The position numbers and the translations under genes were made by a program. This document shows, in pieces, positions 34,576-43,661 of a stretch of DNA of 64,000 nt; within the stretch, counting starts at the first letter, position 1, and each line of letters starts with the position of its first letter. The notes beneath the pieces are model-generated. The model did no database searches. It had not been told where the DNA came from and worked only from the letters and a program-made list of their open reading frames with translations. The DNA is taken from the NCBI GenBank assembly GCA_050874665.1, contig JBNMLC010000003.1, positions 213,447 through 277,446 on the forward strand, in the 5' to 3' direction. This DNA comes from RUG11237 sp050874665. Lineage in GTDB: Bacteria > Bacillota > Clostridia > Lachnospirales > Lachnospiraceae.

Positions 34576-35229
34576 TTAAGCATTCACTTGTTTTCTTACA
34601 CTGGCAATATTTTCTTCTATACTTCCATTAAATACTGCAGAGCCCATAACAGCAATATCTACTCCTGCCTCTGCAATTTCCCGGACATTTCCTGCATTTA
34701 CTCCGCCGTCCACTTCGATTATGGTGTTAAGATTCCCAGATACAATCATAGACTTTAATTTTTTAATTTTATCCGTAGCATATGGAATATACTTTTGACC
34801 ACCAAATCCGGGATTTACGCTCATTACTAACACCATATCAAGCTTGTCTAATACATATTCGATTGTCTGCAGCGAGGTTGCAGGATTTAATGCAACCGCT
34901 GCTTTGCAGCCACATTCTTTTATCTGGGTTATAACTCTGTCTAAATGTACACATGCTTCTGCATGCACGGTTATTATGTCTGCACCACATTCTGCAAACT
35001 CTGCAATATATCTTTCCGGCTCCTCTATCATAAGATGTACATCAAAAATCATGTCCGTTGTTTTCCGAATTGAGCGAATCAATGGCATTCCAAAAGAAAT
35101 GCTTGGAACAAACTTACCATCCATGACATCAATGTGCAGGTACTTGATTCCCGCTTTTTCCACAACTTTAATATTATCACCCAGATTTGCAAAGTCTGCC
35201 GATAAAATTGATGGTGCAATTTCTAACAT
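34576..35229 (-). CDS. rpe: Ribulose-phosphate 3-epimerase
   Basis: A 217-aa TIM-barrel enzyme interconverting ribulose-5-P and xylulose-5-P. The start EIAPSILSADFANLG, HIDVMDGKFVPSISFG, VMSVNPGFGGQKYI and VDGGVNAGN are family signatures with the metal and catalytic residues. Next to rsgA as in many Firmicutes. Confidence 0.97.
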   Translation of the reverse strand: MLEIAPSILSADFANLGDNIKVVEKAGIKYLHIDVMDGKFVPSISFGMPLIRSIRKTTDMIFDVHLMIEEPERYIAEFAECGADIITVHAEACVHLDRVITQIKECGCKAAVALNPATSLQTIEYVLDKLDMVLVMSVNPGFGGQKYIPYATDKIKKLKSMIVSGNLNTIIEVDGGVNAGNVREIAEAGVDIAVMGSAVFNGSIEENIASVRKQVNA

Positions 35230-35239
35230 AATTATCCTC

Positions 35240-36115
35240 CTAATACTTTTTCTTGTTCTTAATTTCTTCTAAAATCTGTATATAATTGTCATAGCGGAGT
35301 CTGCTGATCTCGCCCACCTCTACTTTTTCTTTTACAGCGCAATCGGGTTCTTTATAATGCAGACAGCCTAAAAAGCGGCATAGTCCGTTATATTCTGTAA
35401 ACTCTTCATAATATTCTTTCAATTCTTCTTTTTCGATATCTAATGTATAAAGGGAACTAAATCCCGGTGTGTCTACCAAATAAGTAGCTTCCCCTGCGGC
35501 AATCAGCTCCGCATGCCGTGTAGTATGTTTTCCTCGGGAAATCTTCTCACTTACCGCACCGGTTTCCATACTAATCTGATTTTGCAAAAGATTGATGGTA
35601 GAGGATTTTCCTACACCGGAAGGTCCTGCAAGTACTGTGGTCTTTCCGGATAATTCTTTCTTTAGTTCTTCTACACCAATATTATCTTTTGCGCTGATAA
35701 ACATCAGTTTGCAGCCACTGTTTTGATAGATACTCTTTAATTCCTTCTGTTCTTTCTCACTAATCAGATCACATTTATTAAAGCAGAGTATAATGTCAAT
35801 TTTCTGCTCTTTCATCAGTAAAATCATTCGGTCTAACAAATTAAAGTTAGGTTGCGGTTTTTGTGCCGCAAAGATAATCAATGCCTGATCCACATTGGAT
35901 ACCACCGGGCGAATAAGCTCATTTTGTCGTTCAGATAAAGATTCTATATTTCCTTTTTTCTCTTCCTCTGATAAAACCTCTATCGTTACATAGTCACCCG
36001 GTATAATCTTTATTTTCATTTTCCGGAAAATGCCTTTGGCTTTACATTCGTATACACCATAATCTGTCTGCACATAATAAAACCCGGCAATTCCTTTGAT
36101 AACTCTTCCCTGCAT
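35240..36115 (-). CDS. rsgA: Ribosome small-subunit-dependent GTPase RsgA
   Basis: A 291-aa circularly permuted GTPase for 30S maturation. N-terminal OB fold, then G4 CFNKCDLI before G1 GPSGVGKSSTINLL and G3 DTPGF, the permuted order. The C-terminal zinc site CRFLGCLHYKEPDCAV is intact (Cys, Cys, His, Cys). Follows prkC with 2 nt between stop and start. Confidence 0.97.
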   Translation of the reverse strand: MQGRVIKGIAGFYYVQTDYGVYECKAKGIFRKMKIKIIPGDYVTIEVLSEEEKKGNIESLSERQNELIRPVVSNVDQALIIFAAQKPQPNFNLLDRMILLMKEQKIDIILCFNKCDLISEKEQKELKSIYQNSGCKLMFISAKDNIGVEELKKELSGKTTVLAGPSGVGKSSTINLLQNQISMETGAVSEKISRGKHTTRHAELIAAGEATYLVDTPGFSSLYTLDIEKEELKEYYEEFTEYNGLCRFLGCLHYKEPDCAVKEKVEVGEISRLRYDNYIQILEEIKNKKKY

Positions 36116-36117
36116 GT

Positions 36118-38202
36118 TTATTCATCCACTGCAGTGAAATTCACACTATAGGTCTGGCTTAAAGCTATTTCATTTACATAAACAGTTACTGTTCCTGTTG
36201 CCACTCCGCTCTGACCATACATTTCCAGCTTATAAGGGAAACTCGTTTCATCCAAAGTTCCGGCATCATAAGTTCTGGTTACTGTTTCCGAACCCACCTG
36301 CTGAGAAAGTACAAATTTAACTTCCCCTTCCGTAAATCCATCTGGTTTTTGAATGTTAATAATTCCCTTGTAGGTCTTTACTTCTTCCGGTTCTGCTCCT
36401 TTACTTACCACAATATCTACCGTTGTACCAGGCTTTAACTCTGTTCCTTCTGAATAATTCTGACTAATAACCAGCCCTGCTGCGGTTTCGCTGTAAGTCT
36501 CTTCCACTTTTCCGAGTGACAGACCTACCGATTCTAAGGCAAGCTTTGCTGCATCTTCTGATAGTCCGGTAAGCTTAGGCACTTTCGCATTCTCTGTTCC
36601 TTTACTTACTACTATGGTTACTGTATCGCCCTTTCCAACCGGCGTATTTGCCGCAGGTGTCGTAGAAATGACCATTCCCTCTTCCACATTGCTGTCATAC
36701 TCTTCTGTCTGTACTACTTTCAGCTCCAAGCCTTCCAAAATTTTCTTTGCCTCTTCTGCACTTCTTCCCGTTACATCGGTAAGATTAAAGGAAGCCGCAC
36801 CACTACTCAGTACACCGAGGATACGTGTATTTTTTGCCACCTTTTCTCCTGCTTCCACACTCTGTTGAGCAATCAGACCTTCCTCAATCACATCAGAAGC
36901 AATGGTTCCGTTTTGGGTAAATCCAAGTCCCTTTTCATTCAAAATCTGTGTTGCTTCTTCTACCGTTTTTCCTAAAATGCTAGGCACTTCCACCAGTTCA
37001 GAATCATCTACTGTCTGTGTCGGTGCTACGGTACCCGAAATAGCTGAAGCTGACATATCATCCCCTTTTGTTTTCGAACCGCCAAATACTCCCAGTGCCT
37101 TTCCGAACCCAAATAACACAACTGCTCCAATAATAACGGCTGCGACAATACCAAGAACTGTAACGATTTTATCCATCTTAGGATCCATATCTTCTTCGTC
37201 GTCTTCTTCCTCTTCTTTCGGCATGTAGCGTTCACTTCTTCTTACATATTCACCGGATTCCTCAACATTTTCTCTTACCATAGAAGGTCTGGTATTTTTT
37301 CTGATTTCTTTGATCTCATCGTCCTGAATCATTTTCGTTGCTGCATCTTCATCTATCGTGTTCATCTGTACAAAAGAAGCTTCCGGATTAATAAGAGATT
37401 CCTTTAAATCTGCAATCAACTGACCCATATTGTCATATCGGCGATCCGGACTTTTCTGCGTACATTTAAAAATAATCTGTTCCACACTTACAGGAATTTC
37501 CGGTACAAAATCCCTCGGAGACGGCATTTCATCCTGAATATGCTTAATTGCAATAGAAACCGTTGTTTCCCCATTAAAAGGAACTCTTCCTGTCAGCATT
37601 TCAAACATGGTGATACCTAAGGAATAGATGTCACTCTTTTCATCACTATAACCGCCTCTTGCCTGTTCCGGTGATGTATAATGTACAGACCCCATCACAT
37701 TCGACGTAATCGTATTCGATGTAGCAGCTCTTGCAATTCCAAAATCTGTAACTTTAACTTTTCCTTCTCTGGAAATAATAATATTTTGAGGTTTAATATC
37801 TCTATGAATAATATGGTTATTATGCGCTGCTTCAATTCCCATAGAAACCTGAATCGCAATACTGATTGCTTCTTTTACTGACAGTCTTGCTTTCTTTTCA
37901 ATGTATTCTTTTAGCGTAATTCCTTCCACCAGTTCCATCACAATGTAATGCAGTCCATTATCCTCGCCTACATCATATACATTCACAATGTTAGGGTGAG
38001 CTAACCCTGCTGCCGCCTGTGCCTCAACGCGGAATTTTGACACAAATCCCTTGTTTTCACTAAATTCAGACTTTAATACTTTGACTGCAACGTATCTATT
38101 CAGCTTGTGGTCTTTTGCCTTATATACATAGGACATTCCACCCGTTCCTATCTGCTCTATAATTTCGTATCGTTCACCAATAACGATTCCTGTTTTTAAC
38201 AT
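36118..38202 (-). CDS. prkC: Ser/Thr protein kinase with PASTA domains
   Basis: A 694-aa membrane kinase sensing muropeptides or lipid II. Kinase domain about 1-270: GTGGMSYVYKAKD, Lys in VAVKVLK, HRDIKPQNIII, DFGIA. A membrane helix at about 345-365 is followed by three PASTA repeats (about 405-605) and a C-terminal beta domain. ATG 38202 is preceded by GAGGAGG. Paired with prpC phosphatase. Substrates in such bacteria include division and cell-wall proteins. Confidence 0.96.
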   Translation of the reverse strand: MLKTGIVIGERYEIIEQIGTGGMSYVYKAKDHKLNRYVAVKVLKSEFSENKGFVSKFRVEAQAAAGLAHPNIVNVYDVGEDNGLHYIVMELVEGITLKEYIEKKARLSVKEAISIAIQVSMGIEAAHNNHIIHRDIKPQNIIISREGKVKVTDFGIARAATSNTITSNVMGSVHYTSPEQARGGYSDEKSDIYSLGITMFEMLTGRVPFNGETTVSIAIKHIQDEMPSPRDFVPEIPVSVEQIIFKCTQKSPDRRYDNMGQLIADLKESLINPEASFVQMNTIDEDAATKMIQDDEIKEIRKNTRPSMVRENVEESGEYVRRSERYMPKEEEEDDEEDMDPKMDKIVTVLGIVAAVIIGAVVLFGFGKALGVFGGSKTKGDDMSASAISGTVAPTQTVDDSELVEVPSILGKTVEEATQILNEKGLGFTQNGTIASDVIEEGLIAQQSVEAGEKVAKNTRILGVLSSGAASFNLTDVTGRSAEEAKKILEGLELKVVQTEEYDSNVEEGMVISTTPAANTPVGKGDTVTIVVSKGTENAKVPKLTGLSEDAAKLALESVGLSLGKVEETYSETAAGLVISQNYSEGTELKPGTTVDIVVSKGAEPEEVKTYKGIINIQKPDGFTEGEVKFVLSQQVGSETVTRTYDAGTLDETSFPYKLEMYGQSGVATGTVTVYVNEIALSQTYSVNFTAVDE

Positions 38203-38266
38203 AATCTGCCTCCTCAATGATTCTTCCTATCAAAATCATCTATTCTATCTATTCAAAATCAAAAGA

Positions 38267-38995
38267 TTATTCTACCTGTTCAATAATAGTCACAGTAATA
38301 TTATCTTTTCCCCCATTTTGGTTCGCTGCCTTCACCAGTTCTTCAGCTTTTTCGATAACATCACGTTGTTTTTCTATAATCAATTTTATCTCTTCATCAT
38401 CTAACATATTTGTCAGTCCATCAGAGCACATAAGAATCACATCACCCGGCATCAATTTTATCTCAAAAAAATCTATTTCAATTTCTTCTGCTCCACCTAC
38501 TGCTCTAGTGATTACATTCTTCTTTGGATGATACTTAGCGGTTTCCTCGTCAATTCCACCCAACCTTACCATTTCTTCCACAAGAGAGTGATCTTTGGTA
38601 ATCTGATTAATTCCATCATTAATGATATAAAGCCGACTGTCACCAACATTCGCAACATAAAGGCATTCTTTTGTAATGGTTGCCACTACCATAGTAGTAC
38701 CCATTCCCGTATAATCTTCCGATTCTTTTGCTTTTTCTAACAAAGCTTTATTTGCCAGCTCCATTGCGGTTCGAATTAATTTAACAGGACTTTCCTCCTC
38801 GCTGCTTCTAATGGACTCCACAATCATTCTGGTAGCCTCTCTAGAAGCGTAGTCACCTGCTTTGTGACCGCCCATACCATCTGCAACAATAAAAAGATTT
38901 GGTAACTTTCCAACCTGCATTTCTGATGAAAACACATAATCCTGATTAATTTTCCGTTTTAATCCAATATCTGTAATGGAAAATGTTTTCAACAC
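38267..38995 (-). CDS. prpC: PP2C-type protein phosphatase, Stp1/PrpC
   Basis: A 242-aa metal-dependent Ser/Thr phosphatase. Conserved NQDYVF, VADGMGGHKAGDYAS, MGTTMVVA, VGDSRLYII and ILMCSDGLTNML motifs with the metal-binding Asp residues. Counteracts the neighbouring kinase. The start overlaps the rlmN stop by 7 nt. Confidence 0.96.
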   Translation of the reverse strand: MLKTFSITDIGLKRKINQDYVFSSEMQVGKLPNLFIVADGMGGHKAGDYASREATRMIVESIRSSEEESPVKLIRTAMELANKALLEKAKESEDYTGMGTTMVVATITKECLYVANVGDSRLYIINDGINQITKDHSLVEEMVRLGGIDEETAKYHPKKNVITRAVGGAEEIEIDFFEIKLMPGDVILMCSDGLTNMLDDEEIKLIIEKQRDVIEKAEELVKAANQNGGKDNITVTIIEQVE

Positions 38996-40050
38996 TCCTT
39001 CGTACCTTCCTCTCTGACTGTTCCATCAAACTTCCGTCTTAATTGTCCACAGGCACCGTCAATATCTCTGCCCATTTCCCTTCTAATAGTAACATTAATT
39101 CTACTTTTTTCAAGTTTATTTTTAAATTTTTCAGCAACTTTTTTTGCCGAACCTTCAAATGATAACTCCTCCACCGGATTAATCGGTATGAGATTTACAT
39201 GACAGTTCATACCTTTTACCAGGGAAATCAGTTCTGCTGCATCCTGTTCTGAATCATTTACTCCGCTCGCCAGACTATATTCAAATGTAATTCTCCGACC
39301 TGTTTTTTCGAAGAAATATCTGCAGGCTTCTAATAATTCATCGATAGAATATTTATTAGCAACCGGCATCATACTTTTTCTTTTTTCATTATTAGGTGCA
39401 TGTAACGATATCGCCAATGTCACCTGCATATTTTCGTCTGCAAATTCTTTAATTCTAGGCACAATCCCACAAGTAGATACCGTAATATTTCTGGCACTGA
39501 TATGTAAGCCCTTGTCATCTGTTAATAACTTCAAAAAACGTATCAGATTTTCATAGTTATCAAAAGGCTCACCCGTCCCCATAACAACCACATTCGAAAC
39601 TCTCTCTTTACTTTCACGCTGGATTCTGTAAATTTGTTCTAACATTTCTGATGGCAGTAAATTTCTCTTCAATCCGGCAATGGTAGACGCACAGAATTTG
39701 CACCCCATACGGCATCCTGCCTGCGAAGATATGCACACAGAATTTCCGTGTTTATATTTCATCAAAACACTTTCAATTAAATTCCCATCTGCCAAACGAA
39801 ACAGGTACTTCGCTGTCCCGTCGATTGCAGAAACTTGTTTATCTACAATCTCTAACGTCGTAAAAGTATACTTTTGTCTAAGCTTTTCCTTTAACTTTTC
39901 AGAAATATTTGTCATTTCTTCAAAACTCTGTACCAGCTTTACATGAATCCATTCATAAATCTGTGTTGCACGAAAGGCTTTTTCTCCAAGTTCCTCCATA
40001 TCCTTTTTTAACTCACTCAACGTCATAGATTTAATATCTTTTTTGTCCAT
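38989..40050 (-). CDS. rlmN: 23S rRNA (A2503-C2) methyltransferase RlmN
   Basis: A 353-aa radical SAM enzyme that methylates A2503 of 23S rRNA and also tRNA A37. The cluster-binding motif is CRMGCKFCAST; VVMGTGEPFDNY and the C-terminal Cys in IDGACGQLRRKF (substrate-binding Cys) are present. Distinguished from Cfr by operon context and the usual RlmN N-terminal domain. Confidence 0.96.
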   Translation of the reverse strand: MDKKDIKSMTLSELKKDMEELGEKAFRATQIYEWIHVKLVQSFEEMTNISEKLKEKLRQKYTFTTLEIVDKQVSAIDGTAKYLFRLADGNLIESVLMKYKHGNSVCISSQAGCRMGCKFCASTIAGLKRNLLPSEMLEQIYRIQRESKERVSNVVVMGTGEPFDNYENLIRFLKLLTDDKGLHISARNITVSTCGIVPRIKEFADENMQVTLAISLHAPNNEKRKSMMPVANKYSIDELLEACRYFFEKTGRRITFEYSLASGVNDSEQDAAELISLVKGMNCHVNLIPINPVEELSFEGSAKKVAEKFKNKLEKSRINVTIRREMGRDIDGACGQLRRKFDGTVREEGTKEC

Positions 40051-40062
40051 TTTGTTATCTCG

Positions 40063-41415
40063 CTATCCCTTTTTTCTAAACTTAGCTATAAAAAAGCCAT
40101 CGGTACTACATGCTCCGGGCAGTAACTGCAATTGTCCGTTTTTTACCAAAGATTTTATCTGTTCCGGCATCTGTTCTGAAAAATCTTCCAGTTGAAATTC
40201 CGGATATTCTTTCACAAACCATGCTACATTTTCTTTGTTTTCTTTCGGATTTATGGTACAAGTGCTAAATATCAGCACACCGCCCGGTTTTACATATCTG
40301 TTCACATTAGAAAGAATCGTTCTCTGTAACGGAACTAACTGCTCCATGCCCTCTGGCGTCATTTTAAACTTAATATCCGGTTTTCTTCCAATCACTCCTA
40401 AGCCCGAACACGGAACATCTGCCAAAACAATATCTGCCGTATCCTTTAACTGCTCCTCAAACTCAGTTCCGTCCCATACATGAACGGATACATTGTAAAA
40501 CCCCATTCTTTCCACATTTTCCATGATTTTTTCAGCTTTTTTCTCACTGACATCACCACACAAAACTTTTCCTGTACCCCCAAGTTTATCTGCTAAATGC
40601 ATGGTTTTACCTCCGGGTGCTGCACATACATCAATACAGATATCATTTTCCTTTACCCCGGCTGCTTCTGCCACTAACATAGAACTCATATCCTGAACTG
40701 CAAAAAGTCCTTCTTGAAATGAAGAAAGACCTGTTAGATAATCGTATCCTGAAATTTCAAAAGCATAAGGAAGGGGCGTATCGATAATTTCCTTTACTCC
40801 GTCCTCTATTAGTTTCTCTTTTAATTCTATACTTGTAATCTTTGAATTATTACAGCGTATGGTCGTCTTTTTTTCTTGAAAAAAATATGCAAGAATATGC
40901 TCCGTTCGTTCCTTTCCATACACCTCCACCCACTGTTTTACAATCCATTCCGGCATTGAATATTTAACTGCCAGATACTCGATCACATGCTCTTTTTGTG
41001 GAAAAATCTGCTTACATTCCTCTCTGACAATCGTTCTTAATACTCCATTCACAAAACCCTTCAGATTTTGGAAGCCTCTCTTTGCCGTAAGCTTTACTGC
41101 CTCATTGCAAACTGCCGAAGAAGGAATTCTATCCATAAAATAAAGCTGATAGACCGAGCTTCTTAAAATCGCCCGTATCATCGGCTTCATTTTATTGACC
41201 TTTACCTTAGAATAATGATTTAAAATGTAATCAATATATATCATTTGCTCTATGGTACCATGTGTCACCTTTTTTATAAAAGCCCTGTCTGCCCTGGACA
41301 GATACTGGTATTTTTCCAATGTCTGTCCAATGACCACATGACTGTATTCACCATTCTTCGTAATTTCTATTAACATATCCACAATCAGTTCTCTTGGATT
41401 CACTGATTTAGTCAT
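40063..41415 (-). CDS. rsmB: 16S rRNA m5C967 methyltransferase RsmB
   Basis: A 450-aa protein with an N-terminal NusB-like RNA-binding domain (about 1-140) and a C-terminal SAM-dependent Rossmann domain: VCAAPGGKTMHLA, LADVPCSGLGVIGRKPD and STCTINPKEN, with both catalytic Cys. ATG 41415 is chosen after GGAGG; it overlaps the preceding gene by 8 nt. Confidence 0.95.
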   Translation of the reverse strand: MTKSVNPRELIVDMLIEITKNGEYSHVVIGQTLEKYQYLSRADRAFIKKVTHGTIEQMIYIDYILNHYSKVKVNKMKPMIRAILRSSVYQLYFMDRIPSSAVCNEAVKLTAKRGFQNLKGFVNGVLRTIVREECKQIFPQKEHVIEYLAVKYSMPEWIVKQWVEVYGKERTEHILAYFFQEKKTTIRCNNSKITSIELKEKLIEDGVKEIIDTPLPYAFEISGYDYLTGLSSFQEGLFAVQDMSSMLVAEAAGVKENDICIDVCAAPGGKTMHLADKLGGTGKVLCGDVSEKKAEKIMENVERMGFYNVSVHVWDGTEFEEQLKDTADIVLADVPCSGLGVIGRKPDIKFKMTPEGMEQLVPLQRTILSNVNRYVKPGGVLIFSTCTINPKENKENVAWFVKEYPEFQLEDFSEQMPEQIKSLVKNGQLQLLPGACSTDGFFIAKFRKKG

Positions 41416-42109
41416 CGTTTCTTCTTCCTCCAAATAATAACAATAGTCTAAGTAACTGTAAAATAGACGCTGCTGCCGCTGCAACATAAGTAAGTGCTGC
41501 TGCCTTCAAAACTTTTCTTGTAGATTTTGCTTCCTGCTCGTAAAGAATATTGTGCTTCTGCAGAGCCGCCAGCGCTCTAGAAGATGCATTAAATTCTACC
41601 GGAAGTGTTATCAGCTGAAATATTACTGTAAGAGAAAATAATATGATTCCCAATTGAATCAAAAAATTTGCTGAGCTAAACAAGATTCCGGCAAAAATCA
41701 AAGGCCAGGACAACTGTGCCCCAATGTTTACCACCGGTACAATATTGTTGCGAATAGCCAACGGTGCATAACTTTCTTTATGCTGTACAGCATGTCCGCA
41801 TTCATGAGCCGCTACACCAAGTGCTGCTACTGATGTCGAATTATACACACCATCGGACAGTCTTAATACCTTTTCGCCCGGTGAATAATGATCCGTCAGA
41901 TTCCCTGATATATGTTCTATTTTCACATCATAAATTCCTTCTGCATGAAGCAGGCGTTCTGCCACTTCAGCGCCTGTCAATCCAGTGTGACTTCTTACCC
42001 TGGAGTATTTTGCATAAGTGCTCTTTAATTTTGCGGATGCCAAAAGACTTAATATCATTCCAATAATAATTAGTAGATACGTCGAATCAAAATAATAAGG
42101 ATAATACAT
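41408..42109 (-). CDS. Neutral zinc metallopeptidase, YugP family
   Basis: A 233-aa membrane peptidase. The HEXXH motif is AAHECGHAVQH (about residue 98-108). Three or more hydrophobic segments occur: about 8-22, and several between 130 and 190. ATG 42109 follows TAGGAGG. YugP-type peptidases are found in this def-fmt-rsmB operon in many Clostridia; the substrate is unknown. Confidence 0.9.
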   Translation of the reverse strand: MYYPYYFDSTYLLIIIGMILSLLASAKLKSTYAKYSRVRSHTGLTGAEVAERLLHAEGIYDVKIEHISGNLTDHYSPGEKVLRLSDGVYNSTSVAALGVAAHECGHAVQHKESYAPLAIRNNIVPVVNIGAQLSWPLIFAGILFSSANFLIQLGIILFSLTVIFQLITLPVEFNASSRALAALQKHNILYEQEAKSTRKVLKAAALTYVAAAAASILQLLRLLLLFGGRRNDD

Positions 42110-42212
42110 ATTTATACCTCCTAAACTTCCTTCTAACCTTTTGGGGATATTATACACCTTTTCATCTATAAGAACAGCGTTTTCACTTATTTTTCATTCT
42201 TTTTAGAAAAAT

Positions 42213-43145
42213 TTAGCAACCCAACTTTTCACCCTCTTGAACTTCATAACCAAGTAAAAAGCTTTCTGTTGTCATACGTTTTTTTCCTGCAAGTTGCAAT
42301 TCTGTAATCACTAGCGCACCTTTTCCGGTTTTTACTATGATTCCCTGCTTTGTTTTTGCAACAACGGTGCCAACCGCACCCTCATACTCCTTGTCTTCTA
42401 CGTCCGCTGCCCAAATCTTTAAAGTTTTCCCATGAAGTGTAGTATATGCAGAAGGCCACGGATTTAATCCGCGAATCAGGCGTTCTATTTCTACTGCTTC
42501 TTTTGTAAAATCAAGTTTTCCTAATTCTTTCTGTAACTTTTTTGCATAGCAGGAAGCTTCTTCCTTTTGAGGCGTTCTTGTACTTTTTCCTTCTGCCATT
42601 TCCTTCATGGTGTCAACACAAAGCTTTGCTCCCGCTTTCGCTAACTTATCATGGTAACTTCCACCAGTTTCCTTTTCGTCAATCGGCACTACCACCTTAG
42701 AAATGATATCGCCGGTATCTAACCCTTCGTTCATCTGCTGAATAGTAACTCCGGATTCTTTTTCACCATCAATAATAACCCACTGTATCGGAGCTGCACC
42801 ACGATATTTTGGCAGCAGGGATGCATGCACATTGATACAGCCATAAGGACACATCTCTAAAATCTCTTTTGGTAAAAGCTGTCCAAAGGCCGCCACCACC
42901 ATGATATCTGCCTGACAGGCTCTTAACTTTTCTATCGCTTCCTGTTCCTTTATTTTTAACGGCTGAAATACTTCCATTCCTTTTTCTGCTGCATATTCCT
43001 TTACCGGGGTATACTGCATGGCATGACCTCTTCCCTTTGGCTTATCCGGCTGTGTCACCACAAGACATACCTCATGACCTGCTTCGTAAATCGCCCGTAA
43101 AGTCCCCACAGCAAAGTCCGGGGTTCCCATAAATATCACTCGCAT
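42213..43145 (-). CDS. fmt: Methionyl-tRNA formyltransferase
   Basis: A 310-aa enzyme that formylates initiator Met-tRNA using 10-formyl-THF. MRVIFMGTPDFAVGTL start, KPKGRGHAMQYTPVKEYA loop, catalytic NVHASLLPKYRGAAPIQW and the HDKLAKAGAKL region are present. It follows def with a 2-nt gap, as usual; the two enzymes act at opposite ends of N-terminal formyl-Met metabolism. Confidence 0.97.
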   Translation of the reverse strand: MRVIFMGTPDFAVGTLRAIYEAGHEVCLVVTQPDKPKGRGHAMQYTPVKEYAAEKGMEVFQPLKIKEQEAIEKLRACQADIMVVAAFGQLLPKEILEMCPYGCINVHASLLPKYRGAAPIQWVIIDGEKESGVTIQQMNEGLDTGDIISKVVVPIDEKETGGSYHDKLAKAGAKLCVDTMKEMAEGKSTRTPQKEEASCYAKKLQKELGKLDFTKEAVEIERLIRGLNPWPSAYTTLHGKTLKIWAADVEDKEYEGAVGTVVAKTKQGIIVKTGKGALVITELQLAGKKRMTTESFLLGYEVQEGEKLGC

Positions 43146-43147
43146 GC

Positions 43148-43636
43148 TTAATCCTCCATGAATTCATCATCTTCATCATACTGTACGGTCTTTAAGTCAC
43201 CTTCCACCTTGTCTACATACAGTATACCGTCTAAATGGTCACATTCATGACAAATTGCTCTTGCTAACAACTCCGTTCCTTCTAATTCAAATTCATTCAT
43301 TTCTTCATCAAAAGCACGCACCTTTACATAATTCGGTCTTGTTACCACACCCGATTTACCAGGCAGACTTAAACAGCCTTCGTCCCCTGTCTGCTCACCT
43401 GACGTTTCTATAATCACCGGATTGACAAATACCAAAGGTTCGTCTCCCACATCGATTACAACAATTCTTTTTAGCACGCCAACCTGCGGTGCTGCAAGTC
43501 CTACACCATTTTCCTCATACATAGTATCAAACATGTCATCTATCAATACTCTGGTTCTTTCATTGATCTGTTTTACCTCTTTGCACTTCTTTCTCAGTAC
43601 ATCATCACCCATAACTCTTACTTTACGCAATGCCAT
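43148..43636 (-). CDS. def: Peptide deformylase
   Basis: A 162-aa metalloenzyme that removes the N-formyl group. All three motifs are intact: GVGLAAPQVG, EGCLSLPG and HECDHLDG, with metal ligands Cys and two His. ATG 43636 is preceded by GGAGGATGAG. Length and the C-terminal acidic tail fit type 1 bacterial deformylases. Confidence 0.97.
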   Translation of the reverse strand: MALRKVRVMGDDVLRKKCKEVKQINERTRVLIDDMFDTMYEENGVGLAAPQVGVLKRIVVIDVGDEPLVFVNPVIIETSGEQTGDEGCLSLPGKSGVVTRPNYVKVRAFDEEMNEFELEGTELLARAICHECDHLDGILYVDKVEGDLKTVQYDEDDEFMED

Positions 43637-43661
43637 TTTCTCATCCTCCACGGTAATTTAT